In this document: positions 52,921 through 64,000 of the stretch, in pieces
How the letters are laid out: the number at the start of each line of letters is the position of its first letter
Position numbering within the stretch: the first letter of the stretch is position 1
Assembly (NCBI RefSeq): GCF_023256195.1
Contig: NZ_JAGDWX010000030.1
Location: 1,778-65,777 of the forward strand
From: Acidithiobacillus sp.
Lineage (GTDB): Bacteria; Pseudomonadota; Gammaproteobacteria; Acidithiobacillales; Acidithiobacillaceae
DNA length: 64,000 bases
Direction of reading: 5' to 3'
Program-made: the position numbers and the translations under genes
Notes under the pieces: model-generated
Told to the model about the DNA's origin: nothing
Database searches by the model: none
What the model saw: only the letters and a program-made list of their open reading frames with translations

Positions 52921-53614
52921 GGATTGGCAAGAGCTCCTGACAAGGCTCGAACGCGCCTTTGGCCCGCAGCACTGGTGGCCGGCGGACAGCCCCTTCGAGG
53001 TCATGGTGGGCGCCATTCTCACCCAGAACACCAGCTGGACTCAGGTGGAGCGGGCCATCGACCAACTACGCGAGGCGGGACTCCTGAATGCCGGAGCGCT
53101 GCTGGAAGCGGCACCCGAGACCCTGGAGCCTCTGCTCCGCTGTACCGGCTACTATCGCCTCAAGACCCGCCGCCTGCAGGCTTTCTGCGCTTTCCTGAAG
53201 CGGGAAGGTTGTCTGGATCGGCCCGAGCGCCTGGGCGCAGCAGACGATCTGTACTGTCTGCGGCGCAAACTCCTGAGTGTATACGGCGTGGGCGAGGAGA
53301 CCGCCGATTCCATCCTCCTCTATGCCCTGCACCGCCCCATTGCCGTGGTAGATGCCTACACGCGGCGTCTGGCGTACCGCCTGGGCTGGACAGACCCCAA
53401 GCCCTCCTATGCCGCCCTACAAGACCGCATGGAAGCGCAACTCCCGCCGGGAGATATACAGAAACGGCAGGAACTGCATGCCCTGATCGTCGTGCAGGGC
53501 AAGACCTTCTGCCGTAGTCGTCCATCCTGTCGGGAGTGTCCACTTCGCCGGGATTGCACTTATGGGGCGAGGGGCGGCGATCGGGAAGATCTGGTCGGAT
53601 TGCGGCAGGGCTGA
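52913..53614 (+). CDS. Endonuclease III-related DNA glycosylase with iron-sulfur cluster motif
   Basis: 233 aa from ATG at 52913, overlapping the rluB stop. The HhH-GPD fold is clear: VMVGAILTQNTSW, then the hairpin SVYGVGEETADSILLYAL and catalytic Asp in VVDAYTRRLAYRLG. Four cysteines at the C-terminus (C-x5-C-x2-C-x5-C) bind a 4Fe-4S cluster. At the position of the Lys used by EndoIII for lyase chemistry the sequence has Glu (GVGEETAD), as in the group related to H. pylori MagIII. It is therefore more likely a monofunctional glycosylase for alkylated bases than a thymine-glycol lyase. Confidence 0.85.
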   Translation: MPEDWQELLTRLERAFGPQHWWPADSPFEVMVGAILTQNTSWTQVERAIDQLREAGLLNAGALLEAAPETLEPLLRCTGYYRLKTRRLQAFCAFLKREGCLDRPERLGAADDLYCLRRKLLSVYGVGEETADSILLYALHRPIAVVDAYTRRLAYRLGWTDPKPSYAALQDRMEAQLPPGDIQKRQELHALIVVQGKTFCRSRPSCRECPLRRDCTYGARGGDREDLVGLRQG

Positions 53615-53676
53615 GCCACAGAGCTGAGGCGGATTCCCTCGGCTACACTGTAAACGATGGCGTAAGGAGAGTTCCG

Positions 53677-54924
53677 GTGAGTCGTGAAGTCATGGTCCTG
53701 GGGGCCGGTATCGTCGGGGTCAGTACGGCCTTGCAGCTGCAGTTGCGTGGATGGCAGGTGCTCCTCTTGGATCGCCAGGGTGCCGGTGAACGCACCTCTT
53801 TTGGCAATGCCGGCCTCATTCAGCGTGAGGCGGTGTTTCCCCATGCCTTTCCGCGTGCCTTGGGGACCATTCTGCATTACGCCAGCAACCGCTCGACGGA
53901 GGTGCGTTACCAGAGCAGCATGCTGCCGCGCCTGGGTTTTCCCTTCTGGAAGTACTGGTGGAACTCCGAGCCAGAGCGCCATCGACAGATCGCCCGGCAT
54001 TATGCGGCGCTCATCGCCCACTGTCTGGAGGACCATCTGGCCGTCGCCGCGCTGGCCGGGGCTACCCACCTCTTTCGTCCCGGCGGCTACCTCCAAGTGC
54101 ACCAGCATCGCCACAGCCTGGAGGCCGAGCTGGAAGCTGCCCGCTACAAGCAGGAACATTTCGCGGTGGAGTACACCGCCCTGGATGCGGCGGCCCTGAG
54201 CGCGCGCGTGCCCGGCCTGCGGGAGGGGCTGGCCGGTGGGATTCACTGGCAACAGCCTTTGGCGGTCGTCGATCCGCACGCCCTGACTCTTGCTTATCTG
54301 GATTATTTTCTGGCTCAGGGCGGCGAATTCCGTACCTTTGCTGCCCAAGGTTTGGCTCCCGAAGGGCAGGGCTGGCGCTTGCGCGGAGAGCGGGAGCATC
54401 TGCATGGCGAACGGCTGGTATTGACGCTGGGGGCTTGGACGCCCGATCTCACCCGAGGTCTGGGCTGGCACCCCAGTGTCTTCGTCAAGCGCGGTTACCA
54501 CATGCACTACGCGCAATCGGCGCCCAATGAACTGACGACGCCCCTTCTGGATGCCGATGCCGGCTATGTGCTCGCGCCCATGCGCCAGGGTCTGCGCCTG
54601 ACCACCGGTGCCGAGTTTGCGCCCCGGGACGCTCCGCCGTCACCCATTGCCCTGGATCGCGCCGAGCTCGCGGCACGGCAGATCTTTCCATCCCTGGGAG
54701 CGCGGCTGGATCCGACGCCTTGGCTGGGACAACGCCCCTGCACCTCCGACATGCTGCCCATCATCGGGGCGTTCCCCGGGAGAAATGGACTCTGGCTCAA
54801 TTTTGGCCACTGCCACCAGGGTCTTACCCTGGGACCGACGACGGGTCGACTGCTGGCACAGCTCATGGGCGGCGAAGCGCCCTTCACCGATCCCACGCCC
54901 TACGCCCCGGCGCGTTTTTCTTGA
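53677..54924 (+). CDS. FAD-dependent amino acid oxidase/dehydrogenase (DadA-like)
   Basis: 415 aa. The GTG at 53677 has AAGGAGA six bases upstream. The Rossmann motif VLGAGIVGVSTALQLQLRG and the SFGNAGLI segment are typical of D-amino acid dehydrogenases (DadA) and related DAO enzymes. The C-terminus has GQRPCTSDMLPIIG and NFGHCHQGLTLGP, which close over the flavin. It probably deaminates D-amino acids and passes electrons to the respiratory chain. The substrate is not proven. It stands alone, convergent with queF. Confidence 0.85.
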   Translation: MSREVMVLGAGIVGVSTALQLQLRGWQVLLLDRQGAGERTSFGNAGLIQREAVFPHAFPRALGTILHYASNRSTEVRYQSSMLPRLGFPFWKYWWNSEPERHRQIARHYAALIAHCLEDHLAVAALAGATHLFRPGGYLQVHQHRHSLEAELEAARYKQEHFAVEYTALDAAALSARVPGLREGLAGGIHWQQPLAVVDPHALTLAYLDYFLAQGGEFRTFAAQGLAPEGQGWRLRGEREHLHGERLVLTLGAWTPDLTRGLGWHPSVFVKRGYHMHYAQSAPNELTTPLLDADAGYVLAPMRQGLRLTTGAEFAPRDAPPSPIALDRAELAARQIFPSLGARLDPTPWLGQRPCTSDMLPIIGAFPGRNGLWLNFGHCHQGLTLGPTTGRLLAQLMGGEAPFTDPTPYAPARFS

Positions 54925-54965
54925 GGGCTCGAGACGCGGCTGAATAGACGGCGATGTTCCAGGCT

Positions 54966-55391
54966 TCAGTAGCCCGGCTGGTGGCGGGTGAACTGGGCCG
55001 GACCAAGTTGTTGCAGCAGGGACGGGTTGTCCCAGCCGGGAGCGCGCTGTTCCACCAGCACGTCGGTAGCGATGCCGCCGCGCACATACCAGCGTCCCAG
55101 GAGCCGCAGATAGCGGGGCGACAGCAGATGGATGAGGTCGTCGGCGATGCGGTTGGTCATGGCCTCGTGGAATCCTCCCTCGTCACGGAAACTCCACAGG
55201 TAGAGCTTCAGGGCCTTGAGCTCGACGCAGCGTTGGTCGGGAATGTAGTCCAGCAAAAAGTGGGCGAAGTCCGGTTGGCCGGTGAGGGGACAGAGGCAGG
55301 TGAACTCCGGCAGATCCATATGGATGAGAAAATCCCGCTCCGGGTGGGGATTGGCAAAATGCTGCAGCTCGCGACTCGGTTGACTGGGCAC
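54966..55391 (-). CDS. queF: NADPH-dependent preQ0 reductase
   Basis: 141 aa from GTG at 55391, which has GAGGAG six bases upstream and gives the normal family N-terminus; an in-frame ATG at 55430 is less likely. The active-site segment is FTCLCPLTGQPDFAHF, where the second Cys attacks the nitrile, and the conserved VELKALKLYLWSFRDEGGFHE follows. This is the short unimodular type of QueF. It reduces preQ0 to preQ1 for queuosine synthesis. It is divergent from smc with about 60 bases between the starts. Confidence 0.94.
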   Translation of the reverse strand: MPSQPSRELQHFANPHPERDFLIHMDLPEFTCLCPLTGQPDFAHFLLDYIPDQRCVELKALKLYLWSFRDEGGFHEAMTNRIADDLIHLLSPRYLRLLGRWYVRGGIATDVLVEQRAPGWDNPSLLQQLGPAQFTRHQPGY

Positions 55392-55450
55392 AGACTTCTC
55401 CTCAATATGCAGCCTCCAGTAGGTCACCACTATAGCAAAAACACGCGCCC

Positions 55451-58400
55451 ATGCGCCTTTCCGCCATTCGTCTGCACGGCTTCAAATCCTTCCGTGAAAG
55501 AACCCAGATCCGTCTGGAGGCCAATCCGGTAGTCATCGTCGGACCAAACGGTTGCGGTAAATCCAATATCGTCGACGCCATCCGCTGGGTGCTGGGGGAG
55601 TCCTCGGCGCGTCAACTGCGCGGTACGCAGCTCGCGGACGTCATTTCCAACGGTGCCGACGGCCGCGCTACGGCCAGCGAGGCGGTGGTGGAGCTCACCT
55701 TCGACAATGCCGATGCCAAGGCGCCGGCGCCCTGGACACCGGTCCCGGAAATTCGCGTCTGGCGACGACTGAGCCGCGACGGTGACAGTCAATATCGTAT
55801 CAATGACGCCCGTTGCCGCCGTCGCGACGTCGCCGATCTCTTCTTGGGCACGGGCCTGGGGGCCAACGCCTATGCCATCATCGAACAGGGCACCATAGGC
55901 CGCATCGTCGAAGCGCGCCCAGAGGAACTGCGCGCCATCCTCGAGGAAGCGGCGGGGGTCAGCCGTTACAAGGAGCGACGCAAGGAGAGTCAGCAACGTA
56001 TCCAGGAGACCCGCGAGCACCTCCAGCGCCTGCACGATCTCCACGGCGGCCTGGACGAACGCATCGAGCTCCTGCAACGCCAGGCCGAGTCCGCCCGGCG
56101 CCTGCGCGATCTCTGGCGGGAGCAAAGGTGCTGGCGCTGGTGGCAGCTGGTGGATCGGCTGGAAGCGACGGCTCGGGAAAGCGAGGCGCTGGAGCAGCGG
56201 ATAAAATCCCAGGAAGAGCAGGCCGCTGTCTGGACCCAGGAGCTTGCCGAGCAGGCCCGCCAGCAGGAGGCACTCCAGCAGCGCCGCCAAAGCGGTAGCG
56301 AAGCGCTGCGCCAGGCCCAAGAGACGCTCTATCGGCTGCAGGCGGAACAGAGCACCCTGGAACAGGAGCTTCGCCACCAGGAAGAGCGTTGCCAAGAGAC
56401 GGAACGAGCCATACAAGGCCAGCAGGAACGCCTGCAGCGCCTGCGCGAAGAGAGCGCGCGCCGTTTGGCCGCAGCGCAAAGTGCCGAGGACCGTTGCAGC
56501 GCCATCGGCGAAGAGGAGCTGGGCCTGGCGGCGGAACTGGAGGTCTGTCGCGGCCGGCTGAAGCGCATCGAAACGGAGCTGGACGAGTGCGCCCGCCAGC
56601 TGGATACGGAACGGGAACGGCGTACCGACGCCCGGCGCGAGCGGGAGGTGGCGAGCGCCCGGCGCCGGGAGCTGGCCTCCCGTCTCGAGGCCTTGCGCCG
56701 ACAGATCGCCGAGCTCGAGAGCCGTCCCGATTCTTCGGCCGAGGCGGAGCTGGCGGCGGCAGAACTCGCATGGACGGAGCTCGAGACCACGCGCGTGCAG
56801 CAGGCCAGCGAACTGGCCGCGGCCACCGCAGCGGTCGAAGCGGCACAGGCAGAACTGGAGGCCCGCCGTGCCCAGCTGGCCGAACAGCGCGCCCGTCAGC
56901 AGGAGCTGCGTGCCCGGCGCCAGGCTCTGGAGCGCCTGGAGTCGGGACTGATGGCAGGTCTGCCGACAGCGGCGCAGGCCACCCCGGATCTGCTGGAGCA
57001 TCTGCGCGTGGATCCGCCCTGGGAGTTGGCCGTCGAGCGCATGCTGGGTTCCCTCCTCGGAGCGCAGCTGCGTTCACCAGGAGACGGCGACCCGGAGGAC
57101 CTCGACTGGGAACGGCCCTGGATTCTTGCGGATCGTCCAGCGGATCACCCCGCCGAAACGCGCGACGATGCCCTCTATCGGAGGATCCATGTTCCCGAAC
57201 CGTGGCAAGGTGCCCTGCGCCAATGGCTCTGGGGTCTACGCTGCAGCGGCGACATCGCCGAGGCCTGGGCCCGACGCCATGAGCTCGCGAACGACGAGGC
57301 CTGGATCACACCGACGGGACAGATCTTGCGTCCTCAAGCCTTCAGCCCAGTGCCGGGCAACAGCGAGGCCAGTTTGCTGCAATGCCGTCGTGAACTCGCC
57401 GAACTGCAAAGCGAGGACGCCGCAGGGAGGGTGGAGTCGGAACGCCTGCAGCAGGAGGTCGCTGCCCTGGAACAGGATCTTGCGCAGCGCGTGCAGCACC
57501 GCCGGCTCTGTGCGCAGGCCGACCGTAATGGACAACAAGAGGAACTGACCCTACGCGAACGCTTGGCCAGCCTGCGCAGCCGGGTGGAAGCGCAGCGGGA
57601 GGCCCAACGCCGTGCAGAGGCAAATCTGGCCCGCCTGCACACGGAGGCGTCGACTCTGGCCGGCGAGCTCGCAGCCGTCGACGAGCGGCTGGAGCAGCTG
57701 CGCCAGAATGAGCCGTCCGAGGATCGGGAGCAGCTTCTGCGGCGAGAAGAGGAAGCGCTGCGCGGTCAACTGGCGCAGCAACGTGGACTGCTCGGACGGC
57801 TGCGCCAGCAGCAGCAAAGCCTGGCTCTGGAAAAGGAACGTCTCGGTGCCCAGCGCGTTGCGGTGGGCGAGCGCCTGCAAGAGTGGGAAGGGGAGGAAGC
57901 AGCGCTCTGCCGTACCCTGGCGCAGCTGAGGGCGGAGCGCGACGAGCGGCAGAGTCGATTGCCGGCTCTGCAAGAGCGTCGCAAGGTGCTAGAGCTTGAT
58001 CGTGTCGAGATTCTCGAGCAGGTTCAGACGGCTCAGCGGGAGCTCGCTGCGGTGGAGGAGAGCTGGCGTCTTTCCCAGAGTGAGAGTCAGCGGCGTGACG
58101 GCGCCCTGCGTCGTCTGGAGCAGGGACTGGCCGCAGCACGGGTGGAGCGGGACACCTTGGAGTTGCAGCGGCAGGCGCTGGAGGCGGATGCCGCCAAATT
58201 GGCCGGCGAGCTTGGCGAAGACCCGGGGAGGGCCCCGGAGGACCGGGATGCGGAGCAGGAGCTGGCGCGGATCGAGGAGGCCATCTCCGCTCTGGGCAAG
58301 GTCAATCTCGCGGCCGAGGACGAGCTGCAGGAGGTGATGGCGCGCAGTGGGGATCTCAGTGCGCAGATGACGGATCTAGAGACAGCGCTTGCCGCGCTGG

Positions 58401-58918
58401 AGACGGCCATGGCCGCCATGGATCGTGAAACCAGTGAGCGTTTTCAGGAGACCCTGGCGCAGGTCAATGATCACCTGCAGGGGATTTTTGCCACCCTCTT
58501 CGGTGGCGGCGAGGCGCAACTGCAGCCTGATGGAGACGACCCGCTGCTGGCAGGACTGCTCCTGCGTGCGCGCCCGCCGGGCAAGCGCAACGCCCACCTG
58601 CAGCAACTCTCGGGCGGTGAGAAGGCCTTGACGGCGCTGGCCCTGGTGTTTGCCCTCTTTGCCCTCAATCCCGCGCCTTTCTGCATCCTCGACGAGGTGG
58701 ACGCGCCCCTGGACGACGCCAATGTCGGGCGATTTTGCGCCCTTTTGACAGAGCTCGCCCACCAGACCCAATTTCTGGTGGTCAGTCATCGACATCTGAC
58801 GCTGCAGGTTGCGGCACAGCTCCTGGGGGTCACCATGCCCGATCCTGGTATATCCCGAGTGGTGCCGGTGCGTATCGCCGATGTTCTCGCGCAGCACGGG
58901 CAGCAACGAGACGCCTAG
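55451..58918 (+). CDS. smc: Chromosome segregation protein SMC
   Basis: 1155 aa. The N-terminal head has Walker A GPNGCGKSN and SVxxVxLxFDN-like VVELTFDN; two long coiled-coil arms rich in Glu, Arg, Gln and Ala flank a hinge (about residues 500-620). The C-terminal head has the signature LSGGEKALTALAL and Walker B FCILDEVDAPLD. It forms the condensin ring with ScpA and ScpB, encoded upstream in the window. The length is typical (1150 to 1200 aa). Its start is shared with the queF divergent region. Confidence 0.97.
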   Translation: MRLSAIRLHGFKSFRERTQIRLEANPVVIVGPNGCGKSNIVDAIRWVLGESSARQLRGTQLADVISNGADGRATASEAVVELTFDNADAKAPAPWTPVPEIRVWRRLSRDGDSQYRINDARCRRRDVADLFLGTGLGANAYAIIEQGTIGRIVEARPEELRAILEEAAGVSRYKERRKESQQRIQETREHLQRLHDLHGGLDERIELLQRQAESARRLRDLWREQRCWRWWQLVDRLEATARESEALEQRIKSQEEQAAVWTQELAEQARQQEALQQRRQSGSEALRQAQETLYRLQAEQSTLEQELRHQEERCQETERAIQGQQERLQRLREESARRLAAAQSAEDRCSAIGEEELGLAAELEVCRGRLKRIETELDECARQLDTERERRTDARREREVASARRRELASRLEALRRQIAELESRPDSSAEAELAAAELAWTELETTRVQQASELAAATAAVEAAQAELEARRAQLAEQRARQQELRARRQALERLESGLMAGLPTAAQATPDLLEHLRVDPPWELAVERMLGSLLGAQLRSPGDGDPEDLDWERPWILADRPADHPAETRDDALYRRIHVPEPWQGALRQWLWGLRCSGDIAEAWARRHELANDEAWITPTGQILRPQAFSPVPGNSEASLLQCRRELAELQSEDAAGRVESERLQQEVAALEQDLAQRVQHRRLCAQADRNGQQEELTLRERLASLRSRVEAQREAQRRAEANLARLHTEASTLAGELAAVDERLEQLRQNEPSEDREQLLRREEEALRGQLAQQRGLLGRLRQQQQSLALEKERLGAQRVAVGERLQEWEGEEAALCRTLAQLRAERDERQSRLPALQERRKVLELDRVEILEQVQTAQRELAAVEESWRLSQSESQRRDGALRRLEQGLAAARVERDTLELQRQALEADAAKLAGELGEDPGRAPEDRDAEQELARIEEAISALGKVNLAAEDELQEVMARSGDLSAQMTDLETALAALETAMAAMDRETSERFQETLAQVNDHLQGIFATLFGGGEAQLQPDGDDPLLAGLLLRARPPGKRNAHLQQLSGGEKALTALALVFALFALNPAPFCILDEVDAPLDDANVGRFCALLTELAHQTQFLVVSHRHLTLQVAAQLLGVTMPDPGISRVVPVRIADVLAQHGQQRDA

Positions 58919-58948
58919 GGAGTTCCCGGAGAGGTTCTGCCAGGCGAT

Positions 58949-59638
58949 TCAGACCGCGGGTCGGCAGGCGCCGTGCAGGTGCAGGATCGGCCAGCCGCGC
59001 TGGCGGGCGGTGCGCTCCAGCTCGGGATCGGGATCGACGGCGACGGGCTGCCCCACGGCCTCCAGCAGGGGCAGATCGTTGTGGGAATCGCTGTAGAAGG
59101 TGGCCTGGGCGAGGCTTTCCTCCCAATCCCAGCCGCGCTCACCCAGCCACTGCGCAAGACGCTGGACCTTACCCTCGCGAAAACAGGGGATGCCATAACT
59201 GCGACCGGTGAAGGCGCCATCCGCGTCCGCCTCTACTTCGGTGGCCAGCAGTTCCGGTACGCCCAGAGCCGTGGCAATGGGCGCGGTGACGAAACGGTTG
59301 GTGGCGGTGATGATGAGCAAGGTATCACCGGCCTCACGGTGTTTTTCCACCAGCGCGCGCGCCTCGGGCGTGATCATGGGGGCGACCCGTTCCTCCATGT
59401 ACTGGCGGTGCCAGTTCTCCAGACGACTGCGCGGCTGCTGCGCCAGCGGAGCCAGCACGAAAGACAGAAACTCCTGGATATCCAGGGTCCCGTCCAGATA
59501 GGCGCGGTAGTAGCGATCGTTGGCCTGGCGCAGGGTATCGCCATCCACCACACCCTGTTCGCTGAGGAATTCGAGCCAGGCATGATCCGAATCGCCGGCG
59601 AGCAGGGTGTTGTCCAGATCAAACAGAGCCAGTGCCAT
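58949..59638 (-). CDS. HAD-IB family phosphatase (SerB-like)
   Basis: 229 aa from ATG at 59638, with AAGGAG six bases upstream; the longer in-frame start would add 13 residues. Motif I is FDLDNTLLAGDS, motif II IITATNRF, and motif III YSDSHNDLPLLEAVG. The cap and length match the HAD-IB group (PSPase-like, TIGR01490), members of which include phosphoserine phosphatase and lysophosphatidate-type phosphatases. The substrate is unknown. It is convergent with smc and divergent from ligA. Confidence 0.88.
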   Translation of the reverse strand: MALALFDLDNTLLAGDSDHAWLEFLSEQGVVDGDTLRQANDRYYRAYLDGTLDIQEFLSFVLAPLAQQPRSRLENWHRQYMEERVAPMITPEARALVEKHREAGDTLLIITATNRFVTAPIATALGVPELLATEVEADADGAFTGRSYGIPCFREGKVQRLAQWLGERGWDWEESLAQATFYSDSHNDLPLLEAVGQPVAVDPDPELERTARQRGWPILHLHGACRPAV

Positions 59639-59698
59639 GAAATCTCCTTGGGAAAGCGCGGCGAGATTATACCGCAAAAGTGCTTTGCGCTATCCTGA

Positions 59699-62270
<2,572 letters not shown>

Positions 62271-62394
62271 TCCTTCCAGCGCCACGCGCAAAATGCCGTC
62301 GGATAGTTACTGTAGAAGCATCTATAATGCGCCAATGACGCTGGACTCCTGTGTTTTTTGTGGCGCGCGTACCCTTAACAACTTGCCGATCGGA

Positions 62395-62423
62395 TTCATT
62401 TATTTTAGACTGATTGGTATAAA
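62395..62423 (+). promoter_or_regulatory. Extended -10 promoter of the MscS gene
   Basis: TTCATT (62395-62400) and TATAAA (62418-62423) are 17 bases apart, and TGG immediately before TATAAA makes an extended -10. The AT-rich gap from 62271 holds no convincing gene. A second perfect TATAAT at 62323 lacks a matching -35. Confidence 0.5.
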
Positions 62424-62452
62424 ACCCAGGTTTTGATATCGGAGGTGTTGTG

Positions 62453-63607
62453 GTGCAGGCACCCAATCCCGGACGCCATATCTTCACCAAGGTATTGTGG
62501 CAGATGCTGCTTGGGCTGATTCTGGTTGTCGCCGCAGGACTTGCGATAAATTTCTCTCTGAAACATTATTTCCCACAATATATGGGTTATGCCCCTCTGG
62601 TTCGTGAGATTGTCTGGAGTCTGATTGTCTTCATTATCGGACTGTGGATAGCAAGCCACCTTGTAGCTTATGCCGAGAGACGGTTTGCCCGCACCCGCAA
62701 GGATCTCTACGGCCTGACGCTGTTGATCCGCATTGCCGTCTACGTCGTGCTCTTGGCGGTCATTCTTTCAATTTTTCACATCAGTATCGCGGGAATACTG
62801 GCAGGTAGCGCGGTTGGTGGCGTGGTACTGGGTTTCGCCATTCATACCTTTGCCTCCAATCTCCTCACCGGGATCTTCGCCACGGCCAGCGGCGCCCTGA
62901 ATTACGGCGATGTGGTCTATGTGAACTCCTGGGTATGGAATATCAACAGTGTTGGCCAGATCGTCGAGATCAAAGCCCTGTTCTCCAAGATGCTCACACA
63001 GGATGGCGCTCTCATCAGTATCCCCAATTCCGTACTTCTGGGCAGCAGCGCATTGGTGGAATATGCGCATGAGGACGACAGCTACATTTATCCTGTGGAG
63101 ACCATGGTCAACGCCGACGTACCCATGGAGCTGGTCATTTCCGAGGCCAAGAAAACACCGCTTTTTCAGCACTCCGATATTTTCATTCAATCGCGCAATG
63201 GCTTCAACAATACGCTCCATCTCCTGCTGCGCTTTCGCACCGTTGCCGAACTGAACGCGGTCATCGACGAGGCCAATCGCATCATCGATGCGGCCTATTG
63301 GAAGGCGAAGAACGGTGTGACGCTCTACGGCCCGTCCTACTTTGCGCGCGCCAGCGGCCGCTATCCCGTGCTGCTGGGCCTGCCCATCGATGTGCCCTCC
63401 GCTCGCATCCTGAGCGAGGCACGCGCGCAAGGCCTGGCGGTCAATCTGGTGAACAAGACCAACGCCATGAATACCTTTCTGCTGAGCGTGGCCGTGGATG
63501 AGAGGAAGGACCTGGCCCAATCCATCGAGGCGGCCAACCTTGCTCTCGAGGGTATCTATGAGAAAATCAAGGATGCAGCGGCGGCCACCGCTGAAAATCG
63601 GCAGTGA
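62453..63607 (+). CDS. MscS-family mechanosensitive channel
   Basis: About 384 aa from GTG at 62453, which is seven bases after GGAGG; the GTG at 62450 is also possible. Four membrane segments (about residues 15-36, 47-67, 82-105 and 110-140) are followed by the MscS core. The pore helix reads ILAGSAVGGVVLGFAIHTFASNLLTG and the beta domain LNYGDVVYV. A C-terminal alpha/beta domain of about 200 residues is divergent. It opens under membrane tension. The codon use and AT-rich promoter region differ from its neighbours, hinting at independent regulation or recent arrival. Confidence 0.85.
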   Translation: MQAPNPGRHIFTKVLWQMLLGLILVVAAGLAINFSLKHYFPQYMGYAPLVREIVWSLIVFIIGLWIASHLVAYAERRFARTRKDLYGLTLLIRIAVYVVLLAVILSIFHISIAGILAGSAVGGVVLGFAIHTFASNLLTGIFATASGALNYGDVVYVNSWVWNINSVGQIVEIKALFSKMLTQDGALISIPNSVLLGSSALVEYAHEDDSYIYPVETMVNADVPMELVISEAKKTPLFQHSDIFIQSRNGFNNTLHLLLRFRTVAELNAVIDEANRIIDAAYWKAKNGVTLYGPSYFARASGRYPVLLGLPIDVPSARILSEARAQGLAVNLVNKTNAMNTFLLSVAVDERKDLAQSIEAANLALEGIYEKIKDAAAATAENRQ

Positions 63608-63717
63608 TGATCAGCGGTGGTCGACCAAGACCGATTGGCGAGCCTTGGCTTTGCGCAGACGGATAGGCCGGTGAATTAAATCATCCCTCCGGCAGCCCCT
63701 CGGGATCACGACCGGAA

Positions 63718-64000
63718 TCAGGAGCTCAGATGCGCCAGGAGATCGCGGCTCTCCAGACACAGAGCACCGCGCTCCCAGAAGGTCGTAAAGACGGATCCAC
63801 CGGCCTGACGCCAGAGCACCGCGGCGCGCACGCCCGCCAGCAGCAGGGTGCGGATGCGCACCGTATCCTCTTCCTGGGTGAGAAAGCGACTTTCGCCGCT
63901 GACGATGATCCGTGGTGAGAGTATGCCGATGCCTTCAGCGTAGGTATTGGCGAGCCCCCCCAGCACGCTGGGGTGGATCGGGTCGCCGAAATGTTCGATC
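63718..64000 (-). CDS. hflD: HflD-like protein, C-terminal fragment
   Basis: The gene runs off the right edge; about 93 codons of its 3' part are present. The reading on the minus strand starts IEHFGDPIHPSVLGGLANTY and contains RIRTLLLAGVRAAVLWRQAGG, close to the conserved C-terminal region of HflD, a peripheral membrane protein named for its effect on lambda lysogeny; it interacts with CII and possibly RNA polymerase. In E. coli it lies by mnmA and purB, which would be beyond this edge. The assignment rests on one conserved segment. Confidence 0.7.
   Translation of the reverse strand, partial: IEHFGDPIHPSVLGGLANTYAEGIGILSPRIIVSGESRFLTQEEDTVRIRTLLLAGVRAAVLWRQAGGSVFTTFWERGALCLESRDLLAHLSS

Noticed and set aside
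62335-62436. Possible 33-aa peptide with CxxC downstream of a TATAAT
   Set aside because: There is no ribosome site and the -35 box is absent; a chance frame in the AT-rich leader of the MscS gene is simpler.

Overview
The window is GC-rich, densely coded chromosomal DNA of a chemolithoautotrophic gammaproteobacterium-like acidophile, most probably an Acidithiobacillus close to A. caldus. The strongest clues are a sulfide:quinone oxidoreductase (50661-51968) with the three cysteines of the A. ferrooxidans enzyme at the same residue numbers (128, 160, 356), a sucrose synthase plus sucrose-phosphate synthase pair (a bacterial rarity known from A. caldus), mercury detoxification, and many thiol and sulfur-relay proteins. 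I see no tRNA, rRNA, CRISPR array, insertion sequence or prophage. No gap between genes exceeds 300 bases.

Layout. 1-6026: the end of a TolC-like gene, an RND adaptor and an RND pump, then DUF2892, rhodanese, glutaredoxin and thioredoxin-2 genes on the same strand with overlaps or short gaps. 6092-11748: amidase, nitrilase-like amidase, a Tat-exported DsrE-like protein, an SbmA/YddA-type ABC exporter, a peroxiredoxin-like protein and two poorly known genes. 11887-16119 (minus): ribF-ileS-lspA with a terminator. 16221-19240: Pho box and pstSCA without pstB. 19246-25383: small MscS channel, PfkB sugar kinase, sucrose-phosphate synthase/phosphatase and sucrose synthase. 25388-27580 (minus): MerR-type operator, merA, merR. 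27650-28736: TRIC-family channel and a host-attachment-family protein. 28888-34658: SOS box, lexA-imuA-imuB-dnaE2 mutagenesis cassette, with imuB frameshifted so that the raw reading frame joins it to dnaE2. 34753-39656: hybrid sensor kinase and REC-GGDEF(degenerate)-EAL regulator. 39758-42748: APC permease and proB. 42724-46558 (minus): MscK-like channel, a diiron ferritin-like protein and a divergent QueC. 46623-50503: YciO/Sua5, site-2 protease, trpS, scpA, scpB. 50537-54924: sqr, rluB, an EndoIII-like glycosylase and a DadA-like oxidase. 54966-64000: queF (minus), smc, HAD phosphatase (minus), ligA, an isolated atpC, an MscS channel and the end of hflD (minus).

Themes. Sulfur and thiol handling links SQR, rhodanese, glutaredoxin, thioredoxin-2 and DsrE. 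Osmotic stress links sucrose synthesis, proB (proline synthesis) and three MscS-family channels. DNA maintenance links lexA-imuAB-dnaE2, smc-scpAB, ligA and the glycosylase. Three regulatory sites can be read directly: a near-consensus Pho box before pstS, a MerR-type operator with a 20-bp spacer before merA, and a LexA box before lexA. The most unusual items are the imuB/dnaE2 reading-frame junction, the MscS-to-sucrose-synthase gene string, the QueC-like plus diiron gene pair, and an ATP synthase epsilon gene coupled to ligA.
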